This document shows, piece after piece, positions 11,341 through 21,959 of a stretch of 64,000 bases of DNA. Source of the DNA: Cristatella mucedo (lineage: Eukaryota; Bryozoa; Phylactolaemata; Cristatellidae); contig WPIO01000078.1 in the NCBI GenBank assembly GCA_009760855.2, positions 1,212,501 through 1,276,500 of the forward strand, written 5' to 3'. A model generated the notes under the pieces. It had not been told where the DNA came from, did no database searches, and saw nothing but the letters and a program-made list of their open reading frames with translations. The position numbers and the translations under genes were made by a program. Every line of letters begins with the position of its first letter. Position 1 is the first letter of the stretch.

Positions 11341-11589
11341 TGCACCCGTGTCTGCTTGCACGTGTGTGACTCAGCCAGCCTCTGTAATATGCTCTCCAGT
11401 AAGCAGCATAGATGGGTTGCATGGCTGCAGGTAAATTACCGGTTTATTTGTTTGTGCCTTTGTAGTCCTTTCAACGTGTGGGTGACAGCAGGTGACCAGC
11501 AACAAATTCTTGTAAACTCTGGACCTTGTTTCCACTGTCCTGCTTCTACGAGGGAGTGCATAGATCTGCTACTGCCATGCTCAACTAAC

Positions 11590-12895
11590 ATTGTAACTAT
11601 GTCATTAGCCTCAGGTCGTGTCCCAACACCTTTCAAAAAGGCTGTAGTCAGGCCACTACTTTTGAAAGCTACACTAGACCAAGAGAACTAGGGCAACTTC
11701 TGCCCAGCCTCTCTTCTACGGTTCCTATAAAAGACACTGGAACTAGTTGTGGCAGACCTGTTGAGCTATTATATTGAAACTTCAAACCTAGCTAGTACGT
11801 TGCAGTCTGGTTTTAGAGCTAATCACTCCATTGAATCAGCATTGTTTTTTGGCATAGGACGACCTTATTAGGAATGCAGACTTACACAGAGCTCTCTCTT
11901 CCTTGTTTTGCTCAATCTTTCGGCAGCTGTTGATACTATGATCACAAATTGAATGACGGTAAAACCAACTTACTAGTTATGGGCTAACCAAGTGTGATCG
12001 AGGAATTGGAAAACCTAATGGTCTAAATCGGCTCTGCCAGGAATATCTCGTAGTGCATCTGCAGACATATAGGTGTCCTGTTCCAAATGTGACCTTTCTT
12101 TAGACGACCACATTAGTTCCACAGTCAAGTCTGCCTACTTTCAGCTAAATAACATTGCTTCAATTCGAGTTTGTTTAGACAGCGATAGTACATCTAAATT
12201 GGCCCATGCATTTGTGACATCCCGACTCGACTTCTGTAACTCACTGCTTGTTGGTCTACCGGCCTATGCCATCAGGTGCTTGCAGCTGGTGCAAAACGCA
12301 GCAGCTAGGCTTGTCTGTCGTGAGCATTGCAGTTGCTACATCACACCACTTCTTGCCGACCTGCACTGGCTCCCAGTCAAGCAGTGCATCGACTTTAATG
12401 TTCTGTAACTCACTTTTAGTTACCCTCATTCTCAGGCTTCAGCCTACCTGTCGGATCTACTCCACTAACCAGGCTAGGCATAATATCACCCACTTTTTCA
12501 AATCAAATTGATTAGCTACACCTCATATGAATATCAGATCCTTTGGAGACGTGCCTTTCGATTTTATGCTCCCAAATCCTGGAAGTCATTCTCGACTGAC
12601 GTCAAGACATCCCCTGACTTGGCAACATTTAAAAAGAAGCTAAAATGCACACTTTTATCTTAGTGTTAAGTGGGCCCATGCGAATCATCCTTTGTGTGCT
12701 AATGGGTGCTGACACTGCATACTGTTATCAACCATATTTGCATGTTGACCCTCTACGTGTCAGATCTAACCATGTTATGCTTGTTGACATTGAGCATGCT
12801 AACACTAAACATTTGATAATACTTTATGGCAAATGTAAAGGATCTAGAAAGAGATTATTCTCTCTAGGGTTGCTATGCAAATGCTTTATATCTAC
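11590..12895 (+). mobile_element. LINE-A, defective reverse transcriptase copy
   Basis: Translated pieces in several frames follow the LINE-A order: the region before the RT palm (SGFRANHS), then a jump at about 11945 from the AVDTM (D-T-I/M) block straight to LNDGKTNLLVMG. This deletes the Tyr-X-Asp-Asp block. The C-terminal part is largely intact (LDDHISSTVKSAYFQL, SRLDFCNSLLVGLP, ITPLLADLHWLPVKQ). The 3' UTR ends near 12895. Stops and frame shifts are frequent, so it is dead. Confidence 0.8.
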
Positions 12896-13108
12896 TAATT
12901 AAAAGGAGAAGTCCTTATGCCGCAAGACGCACATTCACATGGCAAGATGGCGCAGCGTTGTCTTCCGTGACAGAACTACATGACGCTTCGAAGCGAGTCC
13001 ACAGGCAGTGAGCTGCTTGTTATTAATATTAAAATAAGCTCCAAGAATGCATTCACTTGACTTGACGTTATGGGCTGATGGGATGTGTGCTGTGATGTGC
13101 TGACTTAC

Positions 13109-13174
13109 TCGATGCTTGAAGGCTACGCCTCGATTGATTTGTTGGTCGATGGCTGTGTTGGCCTCCACGTGTGT
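13109..13174 (-). CDS. Candidate small exon, unrecognised
   Basis: Acceptor (ggatgcagtttgctag), 22 open codons in phase 0 reading THVEANTAIDQQINRG then VAFKHR, and a consensus donor (CATCGA|GTAAGT). It lies just 130 bases from the plus-strand exon at 13304, so the two models would be divergent or interleaved. Short, so chance is a real possibility. Confidence 0.28.
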
Positions 13175-13303
13175 CTAGCAAACTGCATCCTGTGGTTGTT
13201 GGCTGTCCCTCGGGCTCAACCAACTTGGCCCTGCCGTCTCGGTCCTCAGGTTTACCGGCCGGCTCACTCTAGCCAGTAACTAGCAGGCGTTCTTTCTTTG
13301 CAG

Positions 13304-14001
13304 CAGCTGCCCGAGTGGTGAAAGGTGCTTCCGGAAGCTTCTGCTGTCTGTCATTAGCCCCAGTGTGACACTGAGACACCATCCGCACGCCAGCCAGACG
13401 GCATCTCCGAGCAAGCAAAGGAAATCTCATCTTCGAGCGTGACCCTGCCACTACGTGACCCTATCACCACGTGACCCTTCGATCACCTGCCTGTGGCCAC
13501 CGCTGCGTGAGCGGACTGAGCTGCCAGCGCCGCCGAAAGCAGAGCGAGCTGCTGCCTCCGCCGCTGCCGGCAGCCTTAGGCAGTACCTGCCGCCTCAGCG
13601 GCCACCGATACTGCTTCCGGTTCGTCATTCGACGAACACGGCTCTGATCCTCGCTATGCTCGCTAACTTGCTGGCCCTCGTGACAGCTGCAGCCGTTCTG
13701 CCGACTGTGCAGCCGCAGCCGAAGCCCTCCAGTGCCCCAGTGACCAGTGCAGCTACGAGCAAGGCCACGGCACAATCCATGACAGCAGCTGCCTCCACAG
13801 CTGGCCGACAAAGCACGACTGTCACGTCATCTCGTGCGGTAACTGCGTCGCTGTCCTCGACTGTGCGCTCGAGCACATCGCGTCTCCCGACGGCAAACGT
13901 AACCAGTGGCAACGCGGCATCAACGTCGGCCGCAGGTTTAGGTGGGAGCACAGCTTCGGCCAGGCCTTCTACCCCAGTCGGGCCACAAAGCACACGACCC
14001 G
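13304..14001 (+). CDS. Mucin-like membrane protein model, exon with start codon
   Basis: Undescribed model, inferred from sequence alone. An acceptor (gcgttctttctttgcag) precedes 13304. The exon holds no ATG until 13656 (gctATGc), which opens 115 codons and one base up to a strong donor (CCCG|GTAAGT, 14002). The first residues MLANLLALVTAAAVLPTV read as a short signal peptide. The rest is Ser/Thr/Ala/Pro-rich (for example SSTVRSSTSRLPTANVTS) with one N-x-T sequon, as in a heavily O-glycosylated ectodomain. An upstream stop at 13440-13442 shows the 5' part is untranslated in this frame. It ends in phase 1, matching the membrane exon. No named family; the Ser/Thr-rich part could be compositional chance. 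Confidence 0.42.
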
Positions 14002-15639
14002 GTAAGTCACTCGGTGTTCTCTGAAGTAGCCAAACTGAAGGCACTGAAGGCGCCGTAAATGCCTTCCTGTCGTCGCGATTCGCCGCTACGGCGGTCACCA
14101 TGGCGCCGTGGATAGTGAACGTAGTACGTTTGTTGATAGACGTCGAAGAGGTGCGGCCTGCTCAAGCGGTTCTCCTCTGAATGCAAATGAGAGCCAGTGA
14201 AGCAGCTGAGATACCTGGGATACGAGGCGACTCTGCTTCTCTGCAGTCTGCGATTAGTCTGAACCGTTGAACAGGCGGCCTCTGTATCTGTAGTACCTGT
14301 CGGTCGGAGCATGTTGCGAGTGACTGAGGCAGCTGGCCATCGCATTGCAGCAAATATCTGCTGACAGCGGTGTGCACGCTAGCTCGTTGTGGACCCGAGC
14401 GAGTGGTGCACGCTCACAGCGAGCCCCAGCGTGCCTCTTGCTAGTTTAATGTGAGTTTTGAAAAAAAGAAGCTCTTCCAACTCTTCCGAATTATTAGCAG
14501 TGAAAATTTACATCATAATTCACGTCGTGAAGTGAAAATGCCAATGACATTATTGCATTGCTTGCTTTCGAAAAAGATTTTTTGCCAGCAACGAGGCTGC
14601 ACCAGCTCCTTGTCCCGACAGTGGAATCAGACCGACGTGTCCCCTTCTGCCACCATCCGCCCCCTGTCGCGAATGTTCAGGTCATAGAGGATGTAGCAGT
14701 GCGGCACCGAGACCGTGACCTGACGGACGCTGAGAGCGCTCTCACTGAATGCTGTTCCTCGTGACGAGCGAATGAAGTGGTCCACGGAGCAGGCGGAGCA
14801 GTGCGGCCACGATCGTCTTGTACACTACTGCCAACGTTCAGTATCGTGAGGAAAGAGCCACTATTTCGTCAAAGAGCCATAAGTTCGTCTCTCGAAGAAC
14901 ACTGCTTATTTTGTGCCCATAATCTTCACAGTATTTGCATTTCGGGGATGGAACGGGCGTTCTGCAGTCGGTCGGTCCTCGCCGTGACACCAACGTTTAA
15001 GGAAGCGGGCTGAACAAGTTCGTGCGCGCAAGCGGTTGCGAACGTGAACGTCTCAGCGCAGCCCTCCTCCCCCTACTTTTTCTCCATCCATCCATCCACC
15101 CACCGTCAGTCCACTGATGCCTTCTGTGCACTATCAGCTGTAGAACGTTCTTCGAATTCTGATCGTTCTTCTGCCCGGATTGCTCGTGAGTACAGAGAAT
15201 TTTCTTTTAATCCTACCAGCTCTTGCAAGAAGCTACTTTTGGGATTCTAGGAGAGGCAATTGGCAGAAAAATCAGAGGCCAGGGGGCTGGGGATCAGCAC
15301 GCAAGCCTGGCTAAGCGTGTGCCGGTGGATTCTCCCAGTTTTTTCTGGACGGCTCGCACGTCGAGATGCGGCGGCTGCTGCATCTCGACGAGCGGAGATG
15401 AGCAGAGAAGTGTGCATTGCTGCACATAAAGCTTGTTAGCCTTTTTATCTGGACTGCTCTTAGAGGCTGGGCTGAGCAGCGATGCTGAAAACAACGCTGG
15501 CTCTCGCTGCCTTGTCTGACCGTGGCTTTAGCAGCTTAGCTGCGGGTGTGAGCTCGTGCTTGGCATTACCCTAGCGCCAGCATTTTTGCCCACACTCAGC
15601 AAGGTGGATGGAGGTCCGCGACAGCCCAGCAGCAGGACG

Positions 15640-15790
15640 TGTGCAGGTGCTCGCTCTTCACGACCGAGGTTGTGGGTTCGAATCATGCAGTGGGCGATCT
15701 TTTATTACCAACTGCAAATGGTGGTGATAGCCGTTAGGGTCTCCTGCTAGTATACGAATAAGGCTGTTAAGCCAGCAGCTAATATTTATT
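15640..15790 (+). mobile_element. SINE-1
   Basis: B box (gttgtgggttcgaatcatgc), 'agtgggcgatcttttattac', 'ggtggtgatagccgttaggg', ends near 'aagccagcagctaatattta'. The 5' end of the head is poorly conserved. Confidence 0.65.
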
Positions 15791-15794
15791 TATT

Positions 15795-15940
15795 TAAGGC
15801 GCTTGCACTTCATGACACAAGTCGCGGGTTTGAGAGTCGTGCAGCAGGCTTTTTCTTTTCTGTCCACTGCGTGCGGGTAATAACCACTAAGGCTCTTTTG
15901 ATGCTTTATACACGAGGCTGCATTGAATTGGTAAAAGCCT
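15795..15940 (+). mobile_element. SINE-1, second copy in tandem
   Basis: Follows the previous copy directly: 'gcgcttgcacttcatgacac', a degenerate B box (gcgggtttgagagtcgtgca), 'ggtaataaccactaaggctc', 'gaggctgcattgaattggta'. More diverged than its neighbour. Confidence 0.55.
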
Positions 15941-17149
15941 TTACTTTGCTTCAGCCCTGGAGAGAGTGGCCTCCTCAGGTGACGTACCACCTCAGCTGCG
16001 CGTACCTTCACCTAACGTAGTCGTAATACCTTCTTTTACTCTTGAGATTTTTGCCTTGACTGTGCGAGCTGTCCTATTATACATTCACTATAAAAGGACC
16101 TAGTTAGCTCAAAATATAATGTCACCATTAGCCAGTGCCCACCGTCGGTCGTTCTTTGGACTGTCTATGTACGAGAGCCTCTCCGTGACCTTTGGCTGCT
16201 ACATCTAACTCTTGTCCTTTGTAACGTCGAGCCGTAAGTGACTTGCAGTATCTGATACCGATTCCACTAGTTTACAACCGAATGACGTGCTCACTGTGAC
16301 ATAGGACGAAGTGTAGTGTGAACCGCCATTACTGGAGCTCGTGGCTCTGCAGCCCAGCTGCAGAGCCGGGAGGTGGGCGGAGGGGGCACTTGCCCTCCCA
16401 CAGAACGAGGCAGCAGCCAGGGCAGCCCCCCTATACATATGCAGCCCCGCCTGATCATCGCCAGCGACGAAATTAGGTCCCACTTCCACTCGACGAGCAA
16501 CAGCAGACAGACAGAGTTCTTGTCGAAAAACACCATGACTTTGAGCTAAAACACCCTTCTTTGCTCGTGGTTCTTTCCCTCCCTGTTACGTAATAAGAGT
16601 GTACATGTTGAGTATTTTTGTTCATGTTGCGTATTATTTTATTACGTAATAAGAGTGTACGCAGGGAGCGGTCGCACACCAACACGGCGAGCATAGAGCA
16701 CTATGCTGCATGGCAGTAAGCAACTGATTGTTGTGGATATCCAGAAAGAGAGGCACCATCGATCGATGCATATCGATGTGCGTGCAGTGTGACGTGGTAA
16801 TGTCGGTTGTGGGCACGGCCAGATGCGATCCTGATGGCCCCACGTGTGGCAAAGATTAGGGCAGCCTTCTGCTGCTCTCTGCCGAACCGATTCATTGCAA
16901 GTGGACTCATCCCGGTGACCTTCTCAACCGTGTGCTGCTTTAGGCTGAAGCTCGCTATGCCATCTCGCCGCCCCATCCGGCATCGTTCGGTAAGGGTGCT
17001 CTCGCTAGCGTCACATTTCAGTGCCCTTCGCGTCTCCGCAAAGTGCAGTGCAGCTACCTCCTTCCTGCTGTATTGCTGCTAGCCGCGAAGCTCAAAGGAA
17101 ACAAGCAAAAATAATCCCTTCATTCTCTGGCACCATCTGGTGACTTATT

Positions 17150-17490
17150 AGAACTAGACTCCCACCAGGCCAGGCATCGTGTCACCTGCTTTTTTTTAAT
17201 CAAATCGTTTAGCTATGCCTCGATTGAACCTCGGTCTTATGGAGACCCTGCTTTTAGCTCATGTGGTCCCAAAGCCAGGAACTCACTTCTGACTGTGATC
17301 ACGACTCCTCGTATTTACGTGCTGCCCATTGCGTGTCACGGCTAACTAATGTAATCTAGCTAATGTAATGAACGTCGGCATTGTGCATGCTACCACTGAC
17401 CGTTCGACCGTGCTTCCTTTACAGCACATGTAAAGTGCCTAGAAAGAGACGAGGTTCTCTGTGAGCACTATGCAAATGTATTATTATTAG
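17150..17490 (+). mobile_element. LINE-A 3' end
   Basis: Decayed coding end ('ccaccaggccaggcatcgtg', 'cttatggagaccctgctttt'), 3' UTR, 'gtgcctagaaagagacgagg' and final (att) units. Lies in the first intron of the mucin-like model. Confidence 0.75.
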
Positions 17491-17926
17491 TATTTAATGG
17501 TGACGTGGCAGTGAAGTAGCGGTTTGCAAAGCGTGCTTCATAGAGCGCCTGGTGCCCTGGGCAGGGAGAGAAGGTGAATGAGAAGGCCTCGGCAAGTCGC
17601 TGCTCGGCCGGGCCTCTCGTACGGACGCACACGTTGCACGGAGTTTGCGCCGGCTCGCGGTTCGTCTGCTCCCCCGTCGGTCGCTTTCAGTTGCCTGCAC
17701 CGTCGGCTGCCAGTCGACAGCAGAGAGAACGGAGGCGCTCCGCTCTCTGCCTGCACCGCCCCCCCGGCATGGATGCAGCGGCCGAACTGCACTGCGCGCG
17801 AGCTGTTTGCTGGTTGACCAGTCGCCGCTGCACGCCACTGTCGACTTCGCCGAAGCCGCCGAAGCGCCGATTCTCCGCCCGTGCCATCCAGGCCGCTATA
17901 TATCCGCGCCCAATCGGCCGTTTCAG

Positions 17927-18089
17927 GCGCAGACCGAGCGGCCATCGACACCGCCACGCAGCAGCTCACCGTCGTGCTCTCGTCGGTTCTGGGCGGCCTC
18001 GTCGCCGCCCTAGCGGTCATCGTCGCCGTCGTGGTCCTCCTGAGAAGGCGTCGACGCTCCACGTGCTGTTGCAGGCGACAGCGCTCGAC
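17927..18089 (+). CDS. Mucin-like model, transmembrane exon
   Basis: Two bases, 53 codons and two bases between an acceptor (aatcggccgtttcag) and a donor (CTCGAC|GTAAGC). The frame reads ADRAAIDTATQQL, then a single hydrophobic stretch of about 23 residues (VLSSVLGGLVAALAVIVAVV, ending VLL), then RRRRR and a Cys/Arg cluster (CCCRRQR). A membrane span followed by a basic stop-transfer patch fits a type I protein with the tail inside. The phase-1 start pairs with the previous donor and restores a Gly codon. The antisense frame over this exon is also open, as expected for GC-rich DNA. Confidence 0.45.
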
Positions 18090-18379
18090 GTAAGCGAAGC
18101 TGCCCGGCCATGTGCAGAGCGCCGGCGTGAGCGCCAATCTGCCGCTGCCAATCTGCCACGGCCGCCGGTGCGTGCATCGTCTGCTATCGTCGTGCAATGC
18201 TGCCCGTGCCCTCCTCCCAACCGCCGGCCCGCCGCTTGTCGCCTCGACCAGCGCGGTGGAGCGGTGGCGGCGCCTCTCGAGTGGCGGCAGCCGGCTGCTG
18301 CTGCTCGCCGAGCCGCTTGACGTTGAACTGCAGGCGCCCAGCACGCGCCTTCCCCGTTTCGTTTCGTTGCTGTCCGCAG

Positions 18380-18629
18380 TGGCCTGCAGCTGGCTCCTCA
18401 GAGCAATCCGGGTGGCAAGCGCGAGCCGGCAGGCGCCCTCCGCCGTATATGGCACGGGTGTGGCAGAGCGCGCGACCCGCTGCGACCGGCGGCGCAGTCG
18501 CCCGAGCATGCGATCATTGCCTTGGACAACATGGAGTACATGCAGACAGGCCGACTGCTGTCGACGCTGTCCGACGACGTCGAAGACGAGCGCTGCATCG
18601 TCGCCAGCGTGCCGCCGGTGATAGATCGG
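18380..18629 (+). CDS. Mucin-like model, cytoplasmic exon
   Basis: The acceptor (gtttcgttgctgtccgcag) is the only nearby AG whose phase (2) matches the upstream donor. The exon has one base and 83 codons: a basic, Gly/Pro-rich start, then EHAIIALDNMEYMQTGRLLS and an acidic run (DDVEDE), ending PPVIDR at CGG|GTGAGG. MEYM offers a possible phosphotyrosine site. Ends in phase 0. No known domain seen. Confidence 0.42.
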
Positions 18630-18714
18630 GTGAGGTCACGGGCTGGCGGGCATGAGCTGGTGTCGAGGGCAGCCAGCAGAGGGCTGCCCTTTTGCCGATG
18701 TAATCCCCGATTGC

Positions 18715-18935
18715 TCGATCGATGCCTCCATTTCTATGCAGATGACGCCCTGCCCTACTGCATGTGTGCTTTGATTCGTCCGTGCCGTCAAGCACCTCGA
18801 ACTCTCTTAACTCCCTTGTCGCATGCAGTGCAGACATTTGCACTCGGAATCTGGGTGTCCTGGTACAAAGTGACCTTTCACTAGATGACCACAACAGCTC
18901 CACAGTCTAGTCTGCCTACTTCAAGCTATAATTCA
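18715..18935 (+). mobile_element. LINE-A internal fragment
   Basis: Starts in the RT active-site region (FYADDA), passes a PSSTSNSLNSL-like block, then jumps to NLGVLVQSDLSLDDHNSSTV, so the middle is deleted. It lies in an intron of the mucin-like model. Confidence 0.7.
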
Positions 18936-19055
18936 TTTGTATAGTGCCATAAGAGAACTTAATCTCTAGTTTGGCGCTTCACGTATGCCACGGGCCTCTC
19001 ACCGCGACCTTGGTCGGGGCGAGCATCTTAACCACTGAACCAACACAGATTCATA
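18935..19055 (-). mobile_element. SINE-2 (tRNA head, LINE-A-type tail)
   Basis: Reverse copy: tail 'tttgtatagtgccataagag', 'aacttaatctctagtttggc', then 'atgccacgggcctctcaccg' and 'gaccttggtcggggcgagca', 'cttaaccactgaaccaacac'. The tail is the LINE-A 3' tail; the head contains tRNA-like A and B boxes. Confidence 0.65.
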
Positions 19056-19091
19056 TATGTATATATATGCATATATATATATTCATATATA

Positions 19092-19130
<39 letters not shown>
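19050..19130. repeat. (TA)n microsatellite
   Basis: TA units with gca interruptions, adjoining the SINE-2 head. Confidence 0.95.
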
Positions 19131-19134
<4 letters not shown>

Positions 19135-20469
19135 ACACAAACCTTGTGCACGGCAAACTACTGTTTAAAAGTCGCATGCATGCACCTCAATTAGTTGCAA
19201 ACATGTACCTCGATGTACCAAGGTTCATCATGGTGGCATGCAAGTCGCATATGATGCAGAGGTCGGTGGGTTTGTTATTTGTAGACACGTTGCTTCCGGT
19301 TTACTTACGGTCATATACGCTTTGTATAAGCATTTTTGTATTTAGCTAAAAATCATTGGAACTTCCTGTGCCCTGCATAGATAACATTTTTGTCTCCTGA
19401 AAGCCCTCCGGCCAGTCATCTCAGTATTTTCTCAAGCTGCTGCTGCTGCTGCACGGTAGCTCGAGCTCGCAGCCAGTGAGCACGAGCATCGAAGAGAAAG
19501 CTGGCTGCACTCGTAGTCAGCCTGTGGACGTCGGGACAGAGGCTGACTGATGTATAGGAAGTGTCCTGCTGCTGCCGAGTGCCGAGCTCTCTGCAGGAAG
19601 CCATCTCGAGCTATCGTGGGCCGTTTCGCAGGGACCATGCGAGCCACTTCACGTTTGCCTAGCTGGAAACGTCGGATTCACATCTGCTTTCAGGCTGCCC
19701 AACTTCACTGCGCCCTCTTGCGATGCCGTTATATTCGCAGATCGGCCAGTGGCAGTGCATAGGGGTTTAAACTGCGGTTAAGGCGAGGGGGAGGCTTGTC
19801 TGCGCAGGGAACTGCACGCCTTAGGTCTTAAGCTGTGTCCACACTGGCCTACGCTCCTAGTCGAGACAGTCGTTAACTTGACTTAACTTCGAACTAGCGT
19901 CGAACTTGCCATTCTTAAACTGTGCAACAGTGCGGAGTCAAGACTAGCCTTGTTATCGGGCTGTATCTGGTACGTCCTCTCTCACCTAGCGACCAGAGAG
20001 TTATCAGGAGTGTGGAGGTCGTAAAGTTATCGTTTGGCGGCAATTGGAAATAGAGTATCTACTATCTGCGGAAACATACGTGCTGCTGCCTGTATACCTG
20101 CATACACTTATATACCAGCCAGCGAAAATTTAGTCACCATCATTCTAGAGGCAGCTTTCTGCATAGATAAATTCCTGTATTCTGAGTGCTTGCGCTGCCA
20201 CTGACTGGCATCCACTCGCAACACGTCCATGCAGGCGGCATCCATTTTGCTTTTTGGGTCTGTTCCTGAATTGTCGGCTTCATCAGTTGTCTCGGATCTA
20301 CCGCCAAGAGGTAGACCACCGGCTAATTCTTCAAACCTGGTCCGCGAGACCGAGAGACTCCGCGAGACTGTGTTTCTAGCCAACCTCCAGTTTCCGCCTC
20401 TTATCAGTAAAGCTGACGAAGTAGCCCCAAGTTCGAGGCTGCCTCGAGTCCGACAGTTCGTCAGTGTAG

Positions 20470-20640
20470 TCGGCGCTTTAGCCGAAGGGTTTTCGGTGTT
20501 TGCACTCCACCAGCAAGGTCCTGGTTTCCGGTCCTGCAGCAGGCAATCCTTTATTGCTCACTGCAAGTGGAAGTGACAGCAGCTGAGGCTCTTCTACCGG
20601 TACGTCAACGAGAGCCTGACGAATCAGCTGACCATTGCAC
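20470..20640 (+). mobile_element. SINE-1
   Basis: Head 'cactccaccagcaaggtcct', B-box relict, 'gcaggcaatcctttattgct', 'ctgcaagtggaagtgacagc', 'gaggctcttctaccggtacg'. Diverged copy. Confidence 0.6.
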
Positions 20641-20839
20641 TGAATAATCGTCTGCAAAGTCAGTGGCGGTAACCCCCCCCATCCGCACACACACAGCAGG
20701 TGCTTGGTGCCACCGCCCTTGGTAATGCGCTTTGAGTAATCGTGCGAATGCAGTTGTTTGTCTGCAGCTGCTGCAGTCAAAACGAGGCGAGCCCTTGGAC
20801 ACCGGGCCACCCAACTGCATCTGCTCTCTCTCTCTTCAG

Positions 20840-21016
20840 TGCGTCAAGCCGTACGCTTGCACAAGCCTCCTGTCTCAGCCTGCGCCCAAGGAGGCCACTG
20901 CCAACGGAGGGCGCCTGCGGGCCGACGAGCCGACACCATACTATTCTCTGCCGCCGCTTGAAGAGACGTCGCCTGGTGGGCCAGACATCGCACTCGGCCT
21001 CTGGCGAGACCGGTGA
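20840..21016 (+). CDS. Mucin-like model, last coding exon
   Basis: The acceptor is excellent (gctctctctctcttcag). The frame starts in phase 0, as the upstream donor requires, and runs 58 codons to TGA at 21014-21016. It reads CVKPYACTSLLSQPAPKEAT, then DEPTPYYSLPPLEE and ends LGLWRDR. YYSL is a YxxL/YxxPhi-like motif that could serve endocytosis or tyrosine signalling. The four exons together give 311 codons with all three junction phases consistent. An alternative frame continues past this stop but has no supporting splice site. Confidence 0.42.
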   Translation, partial: CVKPYACTSLLSQPAPKEATANGGRLRADEPTPYYSLPPLEETSPGGPDIALGLWRDR

Positions 21017-21365
21017 CGTCCCGACGCACTACCAAACACCGGCTCCTTGTCGGCAGACGCCAAGCACACATACGCCTCGCTTGCCGGCGAGCCACCAGCA
21101 GCCCAACTGCAGCAACCGAGTCGATTTACTTTGTGGTCGATGCAGTGAAACGCTAGCGCCTTCGCGTGCTGCCCCGCCCCCTAGTACCGAAGGCTCGAGC
21201 TCAGGCTGGCGGCTCGGCCTGTGACCGGATGCCGTCGCCAAGGCAGCCCTGCTAAAGCGATGCGCGCGAGCCCAGCAGATGCGCGACCTGCCTTTGTCAG
21301 TCAGCCCAAGGCTCGCTGCTTAGTCGCTCGTTGCTCGTTTTCGTGCTCGGCTCGTCGCTGTCATT

Positions 21366-21418
21366 GTGGCTCACACCTGTCACGTGCCGGCTCACACCTG
21401 TCACGTGCTGGCTCACCA
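21366..21418 (+). repeat. 21-bp tandem repeat with CACGTG cores
   Basis: The unit ggctcacacctgtcacgtgc occurs twice in direct succession and begins a third time (ggctcacc). It lies in the predicted 3' UTR of the mucin-like model. The CACGTG core is an E-box-type palindrome, but here it may simply be part of the duplicated text. Confidence 0.85.
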
Positions 21419-21931
21419 GGTCGGCACTCGAGAAATAGTTGAAACGGCTTACAGGTCGATGCAAGTCGTCCTTTATCCATGTGCCTCAACGCCCAGCTCC
21501 TCTTTTGTACTTGCGTCGTCTGTTTTATTTTTGTTCGTTGAGCCGTCTCTGTTGGGACGGCAGTCGCCATGGATTGGACACGTGCCTCGACGGCAGCAAA
21601 CTCTGCCCGAGGCGGCAGCCACACTGCAGTAGCTGCTGCCTCGGTGGGCCCGAGCGCCATTTTTACGAGCGTCTGCCGCACGCGTACATGCGCAGCCATT
21701 TTGCAACAATCACAGGCCACTCGCCATGGGGGTTGCCAACGTAACTTTATTGGGCAATGCAGGACTTCCCGCATACCTGCTGGGGAAGGCATAGCAGCCA
21801 GAGGAACAGAGGGAGGAAGCAGCAGCCTATGGCTTGCTGTGCTCGGGTCCGCACTTCTTCTGAAGCCCATGCCGAGCCCTGTTTGAGCCCGTCTGCTCGA
21901 GCTCGCTGTTTTTGCAATGTAATGCGCAGAA

Positions 21932-21937
21932 AATAAA
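21932..21937 (+). terminator. Poly(A) signal AATAAA
   Basis: AATAAA in 'gcagaaaataaatacacttc', with GT-rich sequence about 20-40 bases downstream (gtgtcgattctcacgtgtgt). It is the first canonical signal I see after the stop at 21016 and would give a 3' UTR of roughly 930 bases. Confidence 0.45.
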
Positions 21938-21959
21938 TACACTTCTTGCAAAGTGTCGA

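Larger units (their letters stand above)
14002..17926 (+). other. Intron 1 of the mucin-like model
   Basis: Holds two SINE-1 copies (15640-15940), a LINE-A 3' end (17150-17490), a 19-base direct repeat (16585 and 16642) and a GC-rich block from about 17570. The GC-rich block has open frames on both strands but no clear splice pairs. Missing exons of the ectodomain could lie here. Confidence 0.35.

Noticed and set aside
13464-14101. Antisense frames over the mucin-like exon
   Set aside because: The plus strand has the donor, acceptor and phase agreement; the antisense frames have none.
17538-18509. Longest open frame in the window (323 codons, minus strand)
   Set aside because: It is antisense to the GC-rich membrane exon region, is Arg/Ser/Ala-rich without domains, and all six tracks are open here. 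A compositional shadow.
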